DNA of 24,473 nt, from NCBI GenBank assembly GCA_964250265.1, contig CAXUFG010000058.1, positions 1 through 24,473 on the forward strand. The letters are read 5' to 3'. The translations under genes were made by a program, and so were the position numbers. The notes beneath the pieces were generated by a model that was given only the letters and a program-made list of their open reading frames with translations, did no database searches and was not told the DNA's origin. Of the stretch, positions 1 to 7,720 are shown one piece after another. This stretch comes from GCA-003244245 sp964250265 (GTDB lineage: Bacteria > Actinomycetota > Actinomycetes > Mycobacteriales > Pseudonocardiaceae). How positions within the stretch are numbered: position 1 is the first letter of the stretch; every line of letters begins with the position of its first letter.

Positions 1-2
1 CG

Positions 3-488
3 TTAGAGCTTCTTGAAGTACCTTGCGATCGGTAGCAGCGCGAATCCGGCCTGTTCGTAGGTGTGGCGCGCCGGAGCATGCCCGGGGTCTCCACCCGTCT
101 CCACCGTCGCTAGTGCCATGCCGTTATTCTTGATCCAGTCCAGCGCGAAGGAGGTCAAGATCGAAGCGATGCCGTTGCGTTGGTAATCAGGGTCAACGGC
201 CAGCATATGGATCTCGCCGATGCTCGCTTCATGATCAAGTTGTATAGCGACGAAACCACCAACGGCTGTGTCGATCTCGGCGACCCAAACGTGGATCTTC
301 TCTGCGCTACACGCAGCTCCCACTGCGCGCCGCTGATCCGCGCGCCAGTCGGGATGTAACTGCGAAAAGACACCACACTCGCCCAAAACGCGCTCAAGCG
401 AGACAAAGACAGGTGCCCACGCTCGCAGCGAAAGAGCAATAACTGCAGCTTGGTCACGATCTTCGAATACTCGAACCAGTGGCTGCAT
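3..488 (-). CDS. GNAT family N-acetyltransferase
   Basis: This 161-residue protein is the size of a single GNAT domain, a fold that moves an acetyl group from acetyl-CoA to an amine. The acetyl-CoA motif is visible at about residues 95-115, with the core QRNGIA at 103-108 following the strand HMLAVDP. Near the C-terminus, HTYEQAGF (142-149) matches the usual end of the fold. The substrate cannot be read from the sequence. The ATG at 488 has no clear Shine-Dalgarno within range. The gene is complete, with its TAA at the left edge of the window, and it points away from the methyltransferase that follows. Its fold is confident and its role is unknown. Confidence 0.85.
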   Translation of the reverse strand: MQPLVRVFEDRDQAAVIALSLRAWAPVFVSLERVLGECGVFSQLHPDWRADQRRAVGAACSAEKIHVWVAEIDTAVGGFVAIQLDHEASIGEIHMLAVDPDYQRNGIASILTSFALDWIKNNGMALATVETGGDPGHAPARHTYEQAGFALLPIARYFKKL

Positions 489-624
489 GCCGACATGCTG
501 TCACTCCCGCCGTGCGCCCGGCGATCTATTAACGCCAGTCCTCACCGACCAGCGTCCGCAAGCGGATCGTCCGCGATGGGGCCGGCGTTGTCGATCACCG
601 TGACAAAACCGGTTGCATTGGTCG

Positions 625-1380
625 ATGGGGCGTGAGACCACTGACGTCGTGCAGGGCTACCAGCCGATGGACAGCTTCGGCGAAGACGCCGCGAACGTCT
701 ACGACGACGAACTGCGGGGCGACGAGCTGTCCACGGTTGCGTTCCTGGCTGACCTGGCGCGCGGAGGCCCCGCTCTGGAACTCGCGATCGGCACCGGGCG
801 CATCGCTCTGCCCCTCGCCGCCCGGGGCATCCGCGTTGACGGGATCGACCTCTCGCCGGCGATGGTCGCCAAGCTTCGCGCCAAGCCTGGCGGCGACGCC
901 CTGCCGATTACGATGGGCGACTTCGCTGATGTACCGGTCGAGGGCGCATACCAGTTGATCTTTCTTGTGTTCAACACGCTGTTCAACCTCCTGAGCCAGC
1001 ACGACCAGGTCCGCTGCTTCGAAAACGTGGCCCGTCATCTCACCGACGACGGGCATTTCGTCCTGGAGGCATTCGTTCCAAATCACCTGACCCGGCTTCG
1101 CGACGACCAATACGTGAATGCTGAGAGTGTTGGTGTCGACCGGGTCCAATTCGACGTGGCGCGCCACGACCCAGTCACCCAACGGCTGACCGAAACCCAC
1201 GTGGTGCTGTCCCCAGCGGGTCTGCGCTTCTTCCCGATCGTCGCCCGCTACGCGTGGCCGAGCGAGCTCGACCTTATGGCTCGGATCGCTGGGCTACGGC
1301 TGAAGGACCGCTGGGGCGGCTGGGAACGAGAGCCCTTCACCTCGACCAGCCGCAACCACGTCTCCGTCTACGGACGCTGA
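625..1380 (+). CDS. Class I SAM-dependent methyltransferase
   Basis: The protein carries the Rossmann-type SAM-binding motif I, LELAIGTGRI, at about residues 51-60, followed by the acidic strand end GIDLS with Asp75 and the motif GDF at 98-100. The total of about 251 residues fits a small-molecule methyltransferase. An in-frame TTG at 613 would add four residues. I prefer the ATG at 625, and an ATG at 670 (MDSFGED) is also possible because family members often begin near there; none of the three has a strong Shine-Dalgarno. The gene stands alone between two oppositely oriented acetyltransferase genes, so its context gives no substrate. Confidence 0.85.
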   Translation: MGRETTDVVQGYQPMDSFGEDAANVYDDELRGDELSTVAFLADLARGGPALELAIGTGRIALPLAARGIRVDGIDLSPAMVAKLRAKPGGDALPITMGDFADVPVEGAYQLIFLVFNTLFNLLSQHDQVRCFENVARHLTDDGHFVLEAFVPNHLTRLRDDQYVNAESVGVDRVQFDVARHDPVTQRLTETHVVLSPAGLRFFPIVARYAWPSELDLMARIAGLRLKDRWGGWEREPFTSTSRNHVSVYGR

Positions 1381-1451
1381 TCCCAGCACCACGCAGCCGG
1401 ACCAGCCGACCTGTCGTGGTCAAGCATCAACCCTGGCGAGGGCCGGTGGGC

Positions 1452-2303
1452 TCAGGGCTGCTTCACCAGGACGGCGCGGGTATAGAGCAAATCGAAGCCC
1501 CGACGCTGCGCGTTCTGCTGAGACTTCGACCCCGGCTGCGTGGTGATGACGGCGACGTCGCAGCCGGCGGCTGCGGCGTCGGCGAGCCGGGCAGCGAGCA
1601 GCGCGGTCTGGATACCCCGGCGGCGCTGCGTGGGCGCGGTCGCCGCGCCGGTGAGCTGCGCGATGCTCTCTGTCATGCGGAAGCTGGCGCCGCCGGCGAT
1701 GACCCCGTCGCGCAGCGCGACGTAGCGCATGACACCGGCCGCCGCCGCAAGATCGCGCATGGCCCTCGCGATGACCTCGCGGGGAAACTGTTCGTGGGAG
1801 GGAACGCCTTGCGTGTCGGGGTGGGCGACGCCCTCTGCCACGACGTCGAGCCACGGTTCGAACTCGTCGTCGCCGCTGGGCCGGACCTCGACCCCGGCTG
1901 GCGTGACTCGCTCGGGCGCGCCTTTGAGGGCAAGGCCGAGCACGTTTTCGAACGATGCGAGCCGGTAGCCTCGTTCGGTGAGAAGGGCGCCGATCGCGGG
2001 GTCGACGAGGTGGGCGAGCTCGATCTGCACGGGGGCCCCGCAGGCGGTGAAGGCCCGCTCGATCTCCTCGAGGGCGGCCGCGCTCGGCACGCCGCCGAAG
2101 CCGAGACCCGCGACCTTGTTCAGCGGCGAGCCCTCTTCGGCAAAGCTCGCCACGCCGCTGGCAATAGGGATCACGAAGCCCGCCGTGTCTGTCCTGCGGC
2201 GGCGGGCGGCCTCGCTGCCCTTGGCGACGAGCTGGGCCTCGACCCGCTCGATGCGCTCGGCCAGTGCGGTGCCGCAGAAGAGGGGCAATCGGCCGGCGTC
2301 CAT
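1452..2303 (-). CDS. GNAT family N-acetyltransferase (two-part, 283 aa)
   Basis: At 283 residues this is longer than a single GNAT domain. The C-terminal half (about 136-283) holds the recognisable acetyltransferase, with the acetyl-CoA loop QRRRGIQ at 226-232 inside the stretch 216-240 and the closing element AQRRGFDLLYTR at 265-276. The N-terminal half (about 1-125) includes the segment ALLTERGYRLASFENVLG and looks like a degenerate first GNAT-like domain, a layout seen in several actinobacterial acetyltransferases. That reading of the N-terminal half is inference. The gene starts with ATG and converges with the methyltransferase gene across a 71-bp gap. Its substrate is unknown. Confidence 0.85.
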   Translation of the reverse strand: MDAGRLPLFCGTALAERIERVEAQLVAKGSEAARRRRTDTAGFVIPIASGVASFAEEGSPLNKVAGLGFGGVPSAAALEEIERAFTACGAPVQIELAHLVDPAIGALLTERGYRLASFENVLGLALKGAPERVTPAGVEVRPSGDDEFEPWLDVVAEGVAHPDTQGVPSHEQFPREVIARAMRDLAAAAGVMRYVALRDGVIAGGASFRMTESIAQLTGAATAPTQRRRGIQTALLAARLADAAAAGCDVAVITTQPGSKSQQNAQRRGFDLLYTRAVLVKQP

Positions 2304-2482
2304 GCGCAGAGCTTAGGGCCGGCCGTGGCGGTCGAGGTCCCCGTTGGACTTGCCGGTGCGCCCCGAGAACGAGGCCGAGGTCGGCGAATCTCAGCATGGA
2401 CCGTCAACTACTCGCCGCGGATCTGGCCGAGACACCGGCAAGATTCGCGTCCCGGGTCGGTCTCATTCCGTGAGTGGCGCCG

Positions 2483-3679
2483 TCAGTGTTCCTCGGCGAG
2501 GGGCACCCTCAGCCGCACGACGGTGCCGCGGCCGGGGGTGCTTTCTGTGGTGAGCTGCCCACCCAGCAGCTCAGCGCGTTGCTGCATGCCGGGCAGGCCG
2601 TATCCCATCGGCCCAGGTCGCTCGGGAGTGGTGGCCGGGTCGAAGCCGATGCCGTCGTCGGAGACCTCCAGCAGGACTGCGCCGGCGGACACCGAGAGCC
2701 GTAGCTGGACGTGCGCGGCGCTGGCGTGCTTCATCACGTTCTGCAGCGCCTCTTGGGCGATCCGGTAGACCGCGGTCTCGACGTGCTCGGGTAGCACGGT
2801 GGTCACGGTGTCCACCTGTACGTTGGGCAGCGGGGTCGATCGAGCGAGGCTTTCCAGGCTCGCGGCCAGCCCGAGGTCGTCGAGCACGGGCGGGCGCAGC
2901 CCGGCGATTGCGTTGCGGGTCTCGTCCAGTGCCCCCGCGGCCAGTTGCTGGGCGCGGGCGATCTGCTCCGCGGCGCTGGCCGGGTCGGAGGCAACCGCGT
3001 CCGCCGCGGCCGAGAGGTGAAAAGAGAGGCTGACGATGCGCTGGCTGATGCCGTCGTGGATCTCGCCGGCGAGCCGGCGGCGCTCGGTTTCCTGGAGCAG
3101 CACGATCTGCTCGGCGAAGCGTTCCATCGCCTCCTCCCGCTCGGTGAGCCTGCTGTGCAGGCTCGCGTTCTCGATGGCGCCGGCCATCAGACCCGCCACC
3201 GAGTCCAGCAGCTCGACGTCGGCCTCGGTGAACTCGCGGCGGTCCCGGGTATGCACGTTGAGCACCCCGACCAGATCCCCGGGCCTGGTCAGCATGGGCA
3301 CCGAGGCCATGGAGACGAACTCCTCACCACGCAACTCGGGGATGTAGCGGTAGCGCGGGTCTTCCCGCTTGTTGTCGGTGATCACCACGGGCTGGCAGTG
3401 CGCGGCGACCCACCCTGAGACCCCCTCGCCGAGCGGCAGCTCGATGCGCCGGGCGAGCCGATCGAACGGCGGTGTGGCGCCGCGCAGCTGCAACCGGTCA
3501 CCGGCCGGATCCAGCAGGTGCACGAAGCACACGTCGGTGGAGGTGGTCTCGGTGATCAGATCGGCGACCCGCTGGGCGATCCCGTCGAGGTCAAGTCCCG
3601 ACGTCAGGATCTCGATCACCCGATGCAGCAGCTGGGCGTCGGAGTCGGCGTCGGCCAGGCCCAGCCGCGAGCGGATCAC
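2483..3679 (-). CDS. GAF-domain sensor histidine kinase (NarL/HisKA_3 type)
   Basis: The 398-residue protein has a GAF domain at about 18-172, then a short helical linker and a HisKA_3 dimerisation region with phospho-acceptor His208 in the motif EIHDGISQR. The ATPase domain follows, with the N box around Asn314 (AQEALQNVMKHA), the G1 box DDGIGF at 341-346, and the G2 box GYGLPGM at 359-365. No membrane segment is visible, so this is a soluble kinase that probably senses a cytoplasmic signal through GAF. GAF ligands can include haem, small molecules or redox state, and none can be chosen here. Its GTG start overlaps the stop of the response regulator gene by 4 nt (GTGA), so the pair is translationally coupled. 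Confidence 0.95.
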   Translation of the reverse strand: MIRSRLGLADADSDAQLLHRVIEILTSGLDLDGIAQRVADLITETTSTDVCFVHLLDPAGDRLQLRGATPPFDRLARRIELPLGEGVSGWVAAHCQPVVITDNKREDPRYRYIPELRGEEFVSMASVPMLTRPGDLVGVLNVHTRDRREFTEADVELLDSVAGLMAGAIENASLHSRLTEREEAMERFAEQIVLLQETERRRLAGEIHDGISQRIVSLSFHLSAAADAVASDPASAAEQIARAQQLAAGALDETRNAIAGLRPPVLDDLGLAASLESLARSTPLPNVQVDTVTTVLPEHVETAVYRIAQEALQNVMKHASAAHVQLRLSVSAGAVLLEVSDDGIGFDPATTPERPGPMGYGLPGMQQRAELLGGQLTTESTPGRGTVVRLRVPLAEEH

Positions 3680-4344
3680 TGGAATACCCCCTCCCGCAGT
3701 GCGGCGGCGACCGCGCCGGAGCGGTCCGCCACGTCGAGCTTGCGGTAGATCCCGCGGGCGTGCGTCTTGACGGTCTCCTCGCTGACGGTGAGCCGCCCGG
3801 CGATGGCGCGGTTGGACAGTCCGGCCACCATCAGCGCCAGCACCTCGCTCTCCCGCTGGGTCAGCCCCAGACGCGCCCCCGGCCAGAACTCCCCGCCGCG
3901 CAGGTGGGCCACCGACATCGCGACCTTCGTCGCCAGGCTGGGATCGATCAGGACCTCGCCTTGATTGATCCGCTGCAGATGATCCACCAGCTCTGCGCCA
4001 CGCACCCGCTTGAGCAGGAACCCGGCGGCGCCCAGGCGCAGCGCCTGGTAGAGATACTGCTCGTCGTCATAGACAGTCAGGAACACGACCTTGCAGCCGG
4101 GTTGGCGCCTCTGGATCTCGGCGCACAGGTCCAACCCGCTGGAGCCGCGTAACCGGACATCGAGCAAGGTGATGTCGGGTTCCTGCCAGGTGATGACCTT
4201 GAGCGCGAGATCTGGTTCGGTGGCCTCACCGACGATCTCAACCTGGCCGGAATACGCCGCAAGCATCGCGCGCAGCCCATCAAGCACCATCTGGTGATCA
4301 TCTACAACGACTACCCGCACCGGCTCCCGCGCTGGGGTGCTCAT
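3676..4344 (-). CDS. Response regulator, NarL/FixJ family
   Basis: The 222-residue protein has a receiver domain at about 8-125, with the acidic pair Asp15/Asp16, phospho-acceptor Asp62 in TLLDVRLRG, the switch Thr90 and Lys112. A LuxR-type helix-turn-helix occupies about 158-218 (LTQRESEVLALM, then SEETVKTHARGIYRKL). It is the first gene of a two-gene operon and overlaps the GAF histidine kinase gene by 4 nt, so it is almost certainly phosphorylated by that kinase. The DNA target is unknown. The 96 bp upstream, separating it from the next acetyltransferase gene on the same strand, should hold the promoter unless the three genes are cotranscribed. Confidence 0.95.
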   Translation of the reverse strand: MSTPAREPVRVVVVDDHQMVLDGLRAMLAAYSGQVEIVGEATEPDLALKVITWQEPDITLLDVRLRGSSGLDLCAEIQRRQPGCKVVFLTVYDDEQYLYQALRLGAAGFLLKRVRGAELVDHLQRINQGEVLIDPSLATKVAMSVAHLRGGEFWPGARLGLTQRESEVLALMVAGLSNRAIAGRLTVSEETVKTHARGIYRKLDVADRSGAVAAALREGVFQ

Positions 4345-4440
4345 GGCAGCAGCCTACGCACCGACGGTAATGGCGCAGGAGCTAGCGAGGCGGGCCGGCA
4401 ACCGGCCGAGGAACCGATGCCCGGTCCAGCACCCACGCCG

Positions 4441-4953
4441 TCACATCGGCCGCATATAGATGCTGAACCGAAGATCCAGGTGGGTGAAGTCGTGCTGGTG
4501 GACGAAGCCTGCGCACTCGTAGAGCGCGCGTGCGGCGACCATCATCTCCGCGGTGTGCAGGCCCACCGCGGGCGCATGATCTGCCCGGGCCAGGGCCAGG
4601 CAATCCTCGGTAAGGGCGCGGGCCACCCCGCGGCCACGCAGCGCCGGGTCGACTCCCAGCACCCGGATGACCGCCCACTCCGGCGGCACCCGCTGGTAGT
4701 CCTTGGGGCCGGGGGGCAGGTAGGTCACCGTGCCGGCGAGCTGACCGCCAAGCTGCGCGACCCGCAGCAGGCCCGGTGCGTCCGGCTCGATGACCTTGGC
4801 GATGTTGCTGGTCATCCGGGCCCAGTTCGCCGGAGCCAGCCACGGTTGGAACTCCGCGTAGGCCGCCGTGACGATCCGGTGCACGGCTGGCAGATCGTCC
4901 GCAACGGCTGGCCGAACGTCGATAACCTGCGGCGACATTCCCTCAGTGATCAC
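4441..4953 (-). CDS. GNAT family N-acetyltransferase
   Basis: This is a 170-residue single-domain acetyltransferase. The acetyl-CoA signature is clear: VDPALRGRGVARAL at 101-114 with the RGRGVA loop at 106-111, followed by ARALYECAGF at 141-150. I place the start at the GTG because a strong GGAGGT Shine-Dalgarno lies 6 nt upstream, whereas the internal ATG five codons later has its GAGGGA directly against it. The gene is divergent from the TetR regulator, with a near-palindrome between them, so it is a plausible target of that regulator. Its substrate is unknown. Confidence 0.88.
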   Translation of the reverse strand: MITEGMSPQVIDVRPAVADDLPAVHRIVTAAYAEFQPWLAPANWARMTSNIAKVIEPDAPGLLRVAQLGGQLAGTVTYLPPGPKDYQRVPPEWAVIRVLGVDPALRGRGVARALTEDCLALARADHAPAVGLHTAEMMVAARALYECAGFVHQHDFTHLDLRFSIYMRPM

Positions 4954-4959
4954 TCAGGT

Positions 4960-4965
4960 ACCTCC
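4960..4965 (-). promoter_or_regulatory. Shine-Dalgarno deciding the GTG start of the acetyltransferase
   Basis: On the minus strand this reads GGAGGT and lies 6 nt before the GTG at 4953. The match and spacing are ideal, and they select GTG over the in-frame ATG five codons downstream. It overlaps the 8-bp palindrome AGGTACCT at 4956-4963. Confidence 0.7.
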
Positions 4966-4981
4966 AGCAGACCTGGGTTGA

Positions 4982-5008
4982 ATTGCCCCACTGGTACACT
5001 GGGCCAAT
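4982..5008. promoter_or_regulatory. Candidate TetR operator (27-bp imperfect palindrome)
   Basis: The arms ATTGCCCCA (4982-4990) and TGGGCCAAT (5000-5008) pair at 8 of 9 positions around a 9-bp centre, and 20 of the 27 positions are symmetric overall. The site lies between the divergent acetyltransferase and TetR genes, about 20 bp before the TetR start. TetR regulators commonly autoregulate through palindromes of this size in this position. The assignment rests on position and symmetry, with no known matching motif. Confidence 0.5.
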
Positions 5009-5027
5009 TTTCTCCCAGGATTGGTCA

Positions 5028-5711
5028 ATGGTGCCCCCGAACTCTTCACGGAAACCTACCCAAGAAGCGGTGGAATCCGCCGACGTCGTCGTTGTCGTCG
5101 GAGCCGATGAAAAGAGCGACGTCGTTGTCGTCGGAGCCGACACTGAGAGCGGTCGTGAGCGGGTGATGCGGGCGGCGTATGAGCTGTTCAGCCGCCGTGG
5201 CACCCGCACCGTCGGGGTGGACGCGGTGATCGGCGAGGCGGGTGTGGCGAAGATGACCCTATACCGGAACTTCGCCTCCAAAGATGATCTTATTCTGGCC
5301 TTCCTCGAGCGTCGCGAGCTTGACTGGACTCACGGTTGGGTGCGAGCCGAGTCGCGGCGCCGTGGTGAGAGCCCAGCGCAGTGCCTGCTGGCCATCTTCG
5401 AGATCTTCGGCGAGTGGTTCGCCCGACCGGATTTCGAGGGCTGCTCCTTCGTGACCACGCTGCTCGAAGTGACCGACCGGGATAGTCCGGTCCGGCAGGC
5501 GAGTGTCCGGCACCTGGCGAACATCCGCAGCTACCTGTGCGAGCTCGCCGAGCAAGCCGGCGTGACGGACCCCGATTCGTTCGCGCGCAAGTGGCACATC
5601 CTCATGAAGGGATCCATCGTCGCCGCCGCCGAGGGTGACACCCTGGCCGCCGCGCGCGCCCGCGAACTCGGCCTCCTCCTGCTCAAACAGCACGGAATCG
5701 CACCCGAATAA
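5028..5711 (+). CDS. TetR/AcrR family transcriptional regulator
   Basis: The DNA-binding domain spans about residues 42-90: RVMRAAYELFSRRGTRTVGV, then the helix-turn-helix around EAGVAKMTLYRNFASKDDLI. The C-terminal ligand domain of about 130 residues is a typical effector-binding part, with an unknown ligand. A TTG at 4983 would add 15 residues. I choose the ATG at 5028 because AGGA lies 7 nt upstream and because the longer start would place coding sequence over the operator-like palindrome. An unusual N-terminal extension of about 40 residues carries a duplicated Val-rich segment. The gene is divergent from an acetyltransferase gene, which it may control. Confidence 0.92.
   Translation: MVPPNSSRKPTQEAVESADVVVVVGADEKSDVVVVGADTESGRERVMRAAYELFSRRGTRTVGVDAVIGEAGVAKMTLYRNFASKDDLILAFLERRELDWTHGWVRAESRRRGESPAQCLLAIFEIFGEWFARPDFEGCSFVTTLLEVTDRDSPVRQASVRHLANIRSYLCELAEQAGVTDPDSFARKWHILMKGSIVAAAEGDTLAAARARELGLLLLKQHGIAPE
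5082..5140 (+). repeat. Imperfect direct repeat in the TetR N-terminal extension
   Basis: A 26-nt stretch (5082-5107) recurs as 23 nt (5118-5140). The copies differ only by one extra GTC codon-sized unit in the first. In the protein this gives two adjacent blocks, DVVVVVGADEKS and DVVVVGADTES, ahead of the helix-turn-helix. Confidence 0.85.
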
Positions 5712-5786
5712 CCACCCACCCGTGCTGCACTGCGTTTCGGCGAACAACAGCTCTCACTCAAATTCGCCCGGGACAGCGCTGCTGTT

Positions 5787-5802
5787 GAGTTCGAGGGAAC
5801 TC
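5787..5802 (+). promoter_or_regulatory. Short hairpin in the leader of the methionine-cycle gene
   Basis: GAGTTC (5787-5792) and GAACTC (5797-5802) pair perfectly around the tetraloop GAGG. A looser 7-bp pairing, CAACAGC (5745-5751) with GCTGTTG (5781-5787), lies just upstream. Both fall in the 149-bp gap between the TetR gene and the fused methyltransferase gene. Neither resembles a known riboswitch, and a terminator for the TetR gene is the simplest reading. Confidence 0.25.
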
Positions 5803-5846
5803 CAGTGCGCTCGATGTTTTGGGTGAGCTGGGGGAGAATTCGCCTC

Positions 5847-5852
5847 GGGAGG
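5847..5852 (+). promoter_or_regulatory. Shine-Dalgarno deciding the GTG start at 5861
   Basis: GGGAGG lies 8 nt before the GTG at 5861. The alternative TTG at 5819 has no comparable signal, and its 14 extra residues are unlike the family, so the GTG is preferred. Confidence 0.65.
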
Positions 5853-5860
5853 CGAGAGGC

Positions 5861-7720
5861 GTGGACGCGACGGAGCCCGGGACGGTGCTGGAGGAGCTGC
5901 GCGCGGGCCAGGTGGTGGTGTGCGATGGCGCGATGGGCACGATGCTGCATGCGGCGGGGGTGTCGCTGGACCGCTCGCTGCCTGAGCTGAACCTGTCGCG
6001 TCCGGCCCTCGTCCGTGACCTGCATGCGGCGTACGTCAGCGCGGGCGCCCGGATCCTGCAGACCAACACCTTCGGGGCGAACCGGCTGCGGCTGGTCGGG
6101 TCCGCGCTGGAGAATAGCGTCTCTGAGATCAACATCGCCGGTGCCCGGCTGGCTCGTGAGGCAGCTCAGCGCGCCGGGCATCCGGTGCTGGTCGCCGGGT
6201 CGGTCGGGCCAGCGGTCAGCGCGCCCGCAGTCCGCCGGGTGCCCGCCAGCGCGCGAGCGGAAACCCTTCGCGAGCAGATCGCGGCGCTGTGCAACTGGGT
6301 CGATCTGCTGATCCTGGAGACCTTCGGCGACCTGGAATCCCTGGTCGACGCAGTTGAGGTGGCCAGCTCGGAGAGCGACCTACCGCTGGTGGCGCAGCTG
6401 ACTTTCGGCGACGACGGCAGGACCCTCCGCGGGGAGGATCCTGCGGAGGCAGCCCTGGTGCTCTCCGATCTGCCGGTGACCGCGCTGGGCGCCAACTGTA
6501 CGGTCGGTCCCGCCGTTCTGGTGGGCGTGGTTGGTGAACTGGCCCGCGGCACTGAGCTACCGGTGTCCGTCCAGCCCAACGCCGGCATCCCGCAACGGCT
6601 TGGTGGTCAGGTCCGCTATGCCCGCAACGCGGCCTATTTCGCGGAAGCCGTCCAGCGGTTCGTGGCCGCCGGGGCCACCCTGCTGGGCGGGTGCTGCGGG
6701 ACGACACCAGCACATGTGCGGGCGATCTCCCAGGCGGTCGCGGCACTGGCCCCGATCCAGCGGTCCCCCACCCCCCGGGTTGCGGCGCGGCGGGCGTCTC
6801 CGGCCGGGGCCCGGGTGGCGCCCCCGCCTGCGGGATGGCCCTGGGAGGGCGAGTTGGTGGTGGCGGCCGGGTTACGGGCACCCAATGGGCCGCAGGTGCC
6901 GGAGTTCCTCGAGCGGGCGACCGCGTTGCGGGCTGCCGGTGCAGGGGTACTAGCCATCATCGAAGCGGCACCGCCGGCGGCGCGGATCAGCCCGGTCGGC
7001 GCCGCCGTGGTAGTCAGCGAGCGGGTGGGCAGCGAGGTGCTGCTGCCAGTGGAGGCCGCAGACCGCAACCTTGCCGCTCTACAGGCTGACCTGCTCGGCG
7101 CGCACGCGCTGGGCCTGCGGATGGTGGTGTGCCGTACTGGCAGCCCGCGGGTGGCGGGCGACTACCCCATCGCCCCTGGCGGCACCCCCTGGGACGTCGA
7201 CTCGGTCGGGCTCATCGCGATGCTCGGCGCCCTGAACGATGGCATCGACTGGCGGGGGGTGGCCACCGCGGAGCACACCCGGTTCGTGATCGGCGGGGCC
7301 CTGCACACCGCCGCCAGCGACGTGGCCCACGAGGTGGAAAGAGCGGAGTCCAAGCTCCGGGCCGGCGCGCATTTCCTGGTCACTGACGTGATTTACGACG
7401 TCGAGGAGGCGGCCAGGTTTCTCGGCACGCTGAGGGCTCGGGGCGTGGGGTTGCCGGTGCTCGCGACCCTCGAGCCGTTCGCAGACACCCGGACCCTGCA
7501 GCGGCTTTCCTACGAGGTTCCGGAGGGGTCGATCCCGCTATCCGCACTGGCCGCCGCCCGGCGCCACCGGGACAACCCCGAGCAGGTTGTCGAGGTTTCG
7601 GTGGGTGCGGTGGAGAAGTTGCGGCACCTGATCTCCGGCGTCGTGGTACAGGTGCCCAGTGGAGTGGACGAGCAGGCCGTGCAGCTGGTCAGCGCTCTTG
7701 CCCGGCTACGGGGGAGTTGA
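5861..7720 (+). CDS. Bifunctional homocysteine S-methyltransferase / methylenetetrahydrofolate reductase-like protein
   Basis: The N-terminal half (about 15-295) is a homocysteine S-methyltransferase: it opens with VVVCDGAMGTML, contains LQTNTFGANR, and has the zinc ligands Cys213 in GANC and Cys278-Cys279 in GGCCGTTP. After a Pro/Ala linker (about 300-328), the C-terminal half (about 330-600) follows the MTHFR barrel, with DRN at 401-403, ALGLRMVVCRTGSP, DYP, DVDSVGLIAMLGALNDG and FVIGG. This fusion is known in actinobacteria and in Bacillus YitJ. The MTHFR half is divergent: the family Glu near its start is missing and reads GLRAP (337-341), and the usual Gln in the TQ motif is Asp509. Homocysteine methylation is therefore well supported, while reductase activity is doubtful. 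The stop overlaps the next start by one nucleotide. Confidence 0.9.
   Translation: MDATEPGTVLEELRAGQVVVCDGAMGTMLHAAGVSLDRSLPELNLSRPALVRDLHAAYVSAGARILQTNTFGANRLRLVGSALENSVSEINIAGARLAREAAQRAGHPVLVAGSVGPAVSAPAVRRVPASARAETLREQIAALCNWVDLLILETFGDLESLVDAVEVASSESDLPLVAQLTFGDDGRTLRGEDPAEAALVLSDLPVTALGANCTVGPAVLVGVVGELARGTELPVSVQPNAGIPQRLGGQVRYARNAAYFAEAVQRFVAAGATLLGGCCGTTPAHVRAISQAVAALAPIQRSPTPRVAARRASPAGARVAPPPAGWPWEGELVVAAGLRAPNGPQVPEFLERATALRAAGAGVLAIIEAAPPAARISPVGAAVVVSERVGSEVLLPVEAADRNLAALQADLLGAHALGLRMVVCRTGSPRVAGDYPIAPGGTPWDVDSVGLIAMLGALNDGIDWRGVATAEHTRFVIGGALHTAASDVAHEVERAESKLRAGAHFLVTDVIYDVEEAARFLGTLRARGVGLPVLATLEPFADTRTLQRLSYEVPEGSIPLSALAAARRHRDNPEQVVEVSVGAVEKLRHLISGVVVQVPSGVDEQAVQLVSALARLRGS

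Noticed and set aside
588..606. TTGTC-N9-GACAA inverted repeat before the first methyltransferase gene
   Set aside because: Five-bp arms with a long spacer are too weak to call an operator without comparative data.
1388..1420. ACCACG/CGTGGT pair between the first methyltransferase and second GNAT genes as a bidirectional terminator
   Set aside because: The 6-bp stem with a 21-nt loop and no T-tract is too weak to support the call.
2396..2473. 25-codon plus-strand frame MDRQLLAADLAETPARFASR...
   Set aside because: It has no Shine-Dalgarno, no recognised family and is too short to judge; it could be a remnant.
1254..2768. 504-codon open frame on the plus strand
   Set aside because: It crosses the methyltransferase end and lies opposite the GNAT and kinase genes, with Arg/Gly/Ala-rich composition and no recognisable domain.
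4393..4407. GGCCGG-CAA-CCGGCC hairpin between the acetyltransferase and response regulator genes
   Set aside because: It is short, GC-only, has a 3-nt loop and no U-tract; in this sequence such pairs are expected often by chance.
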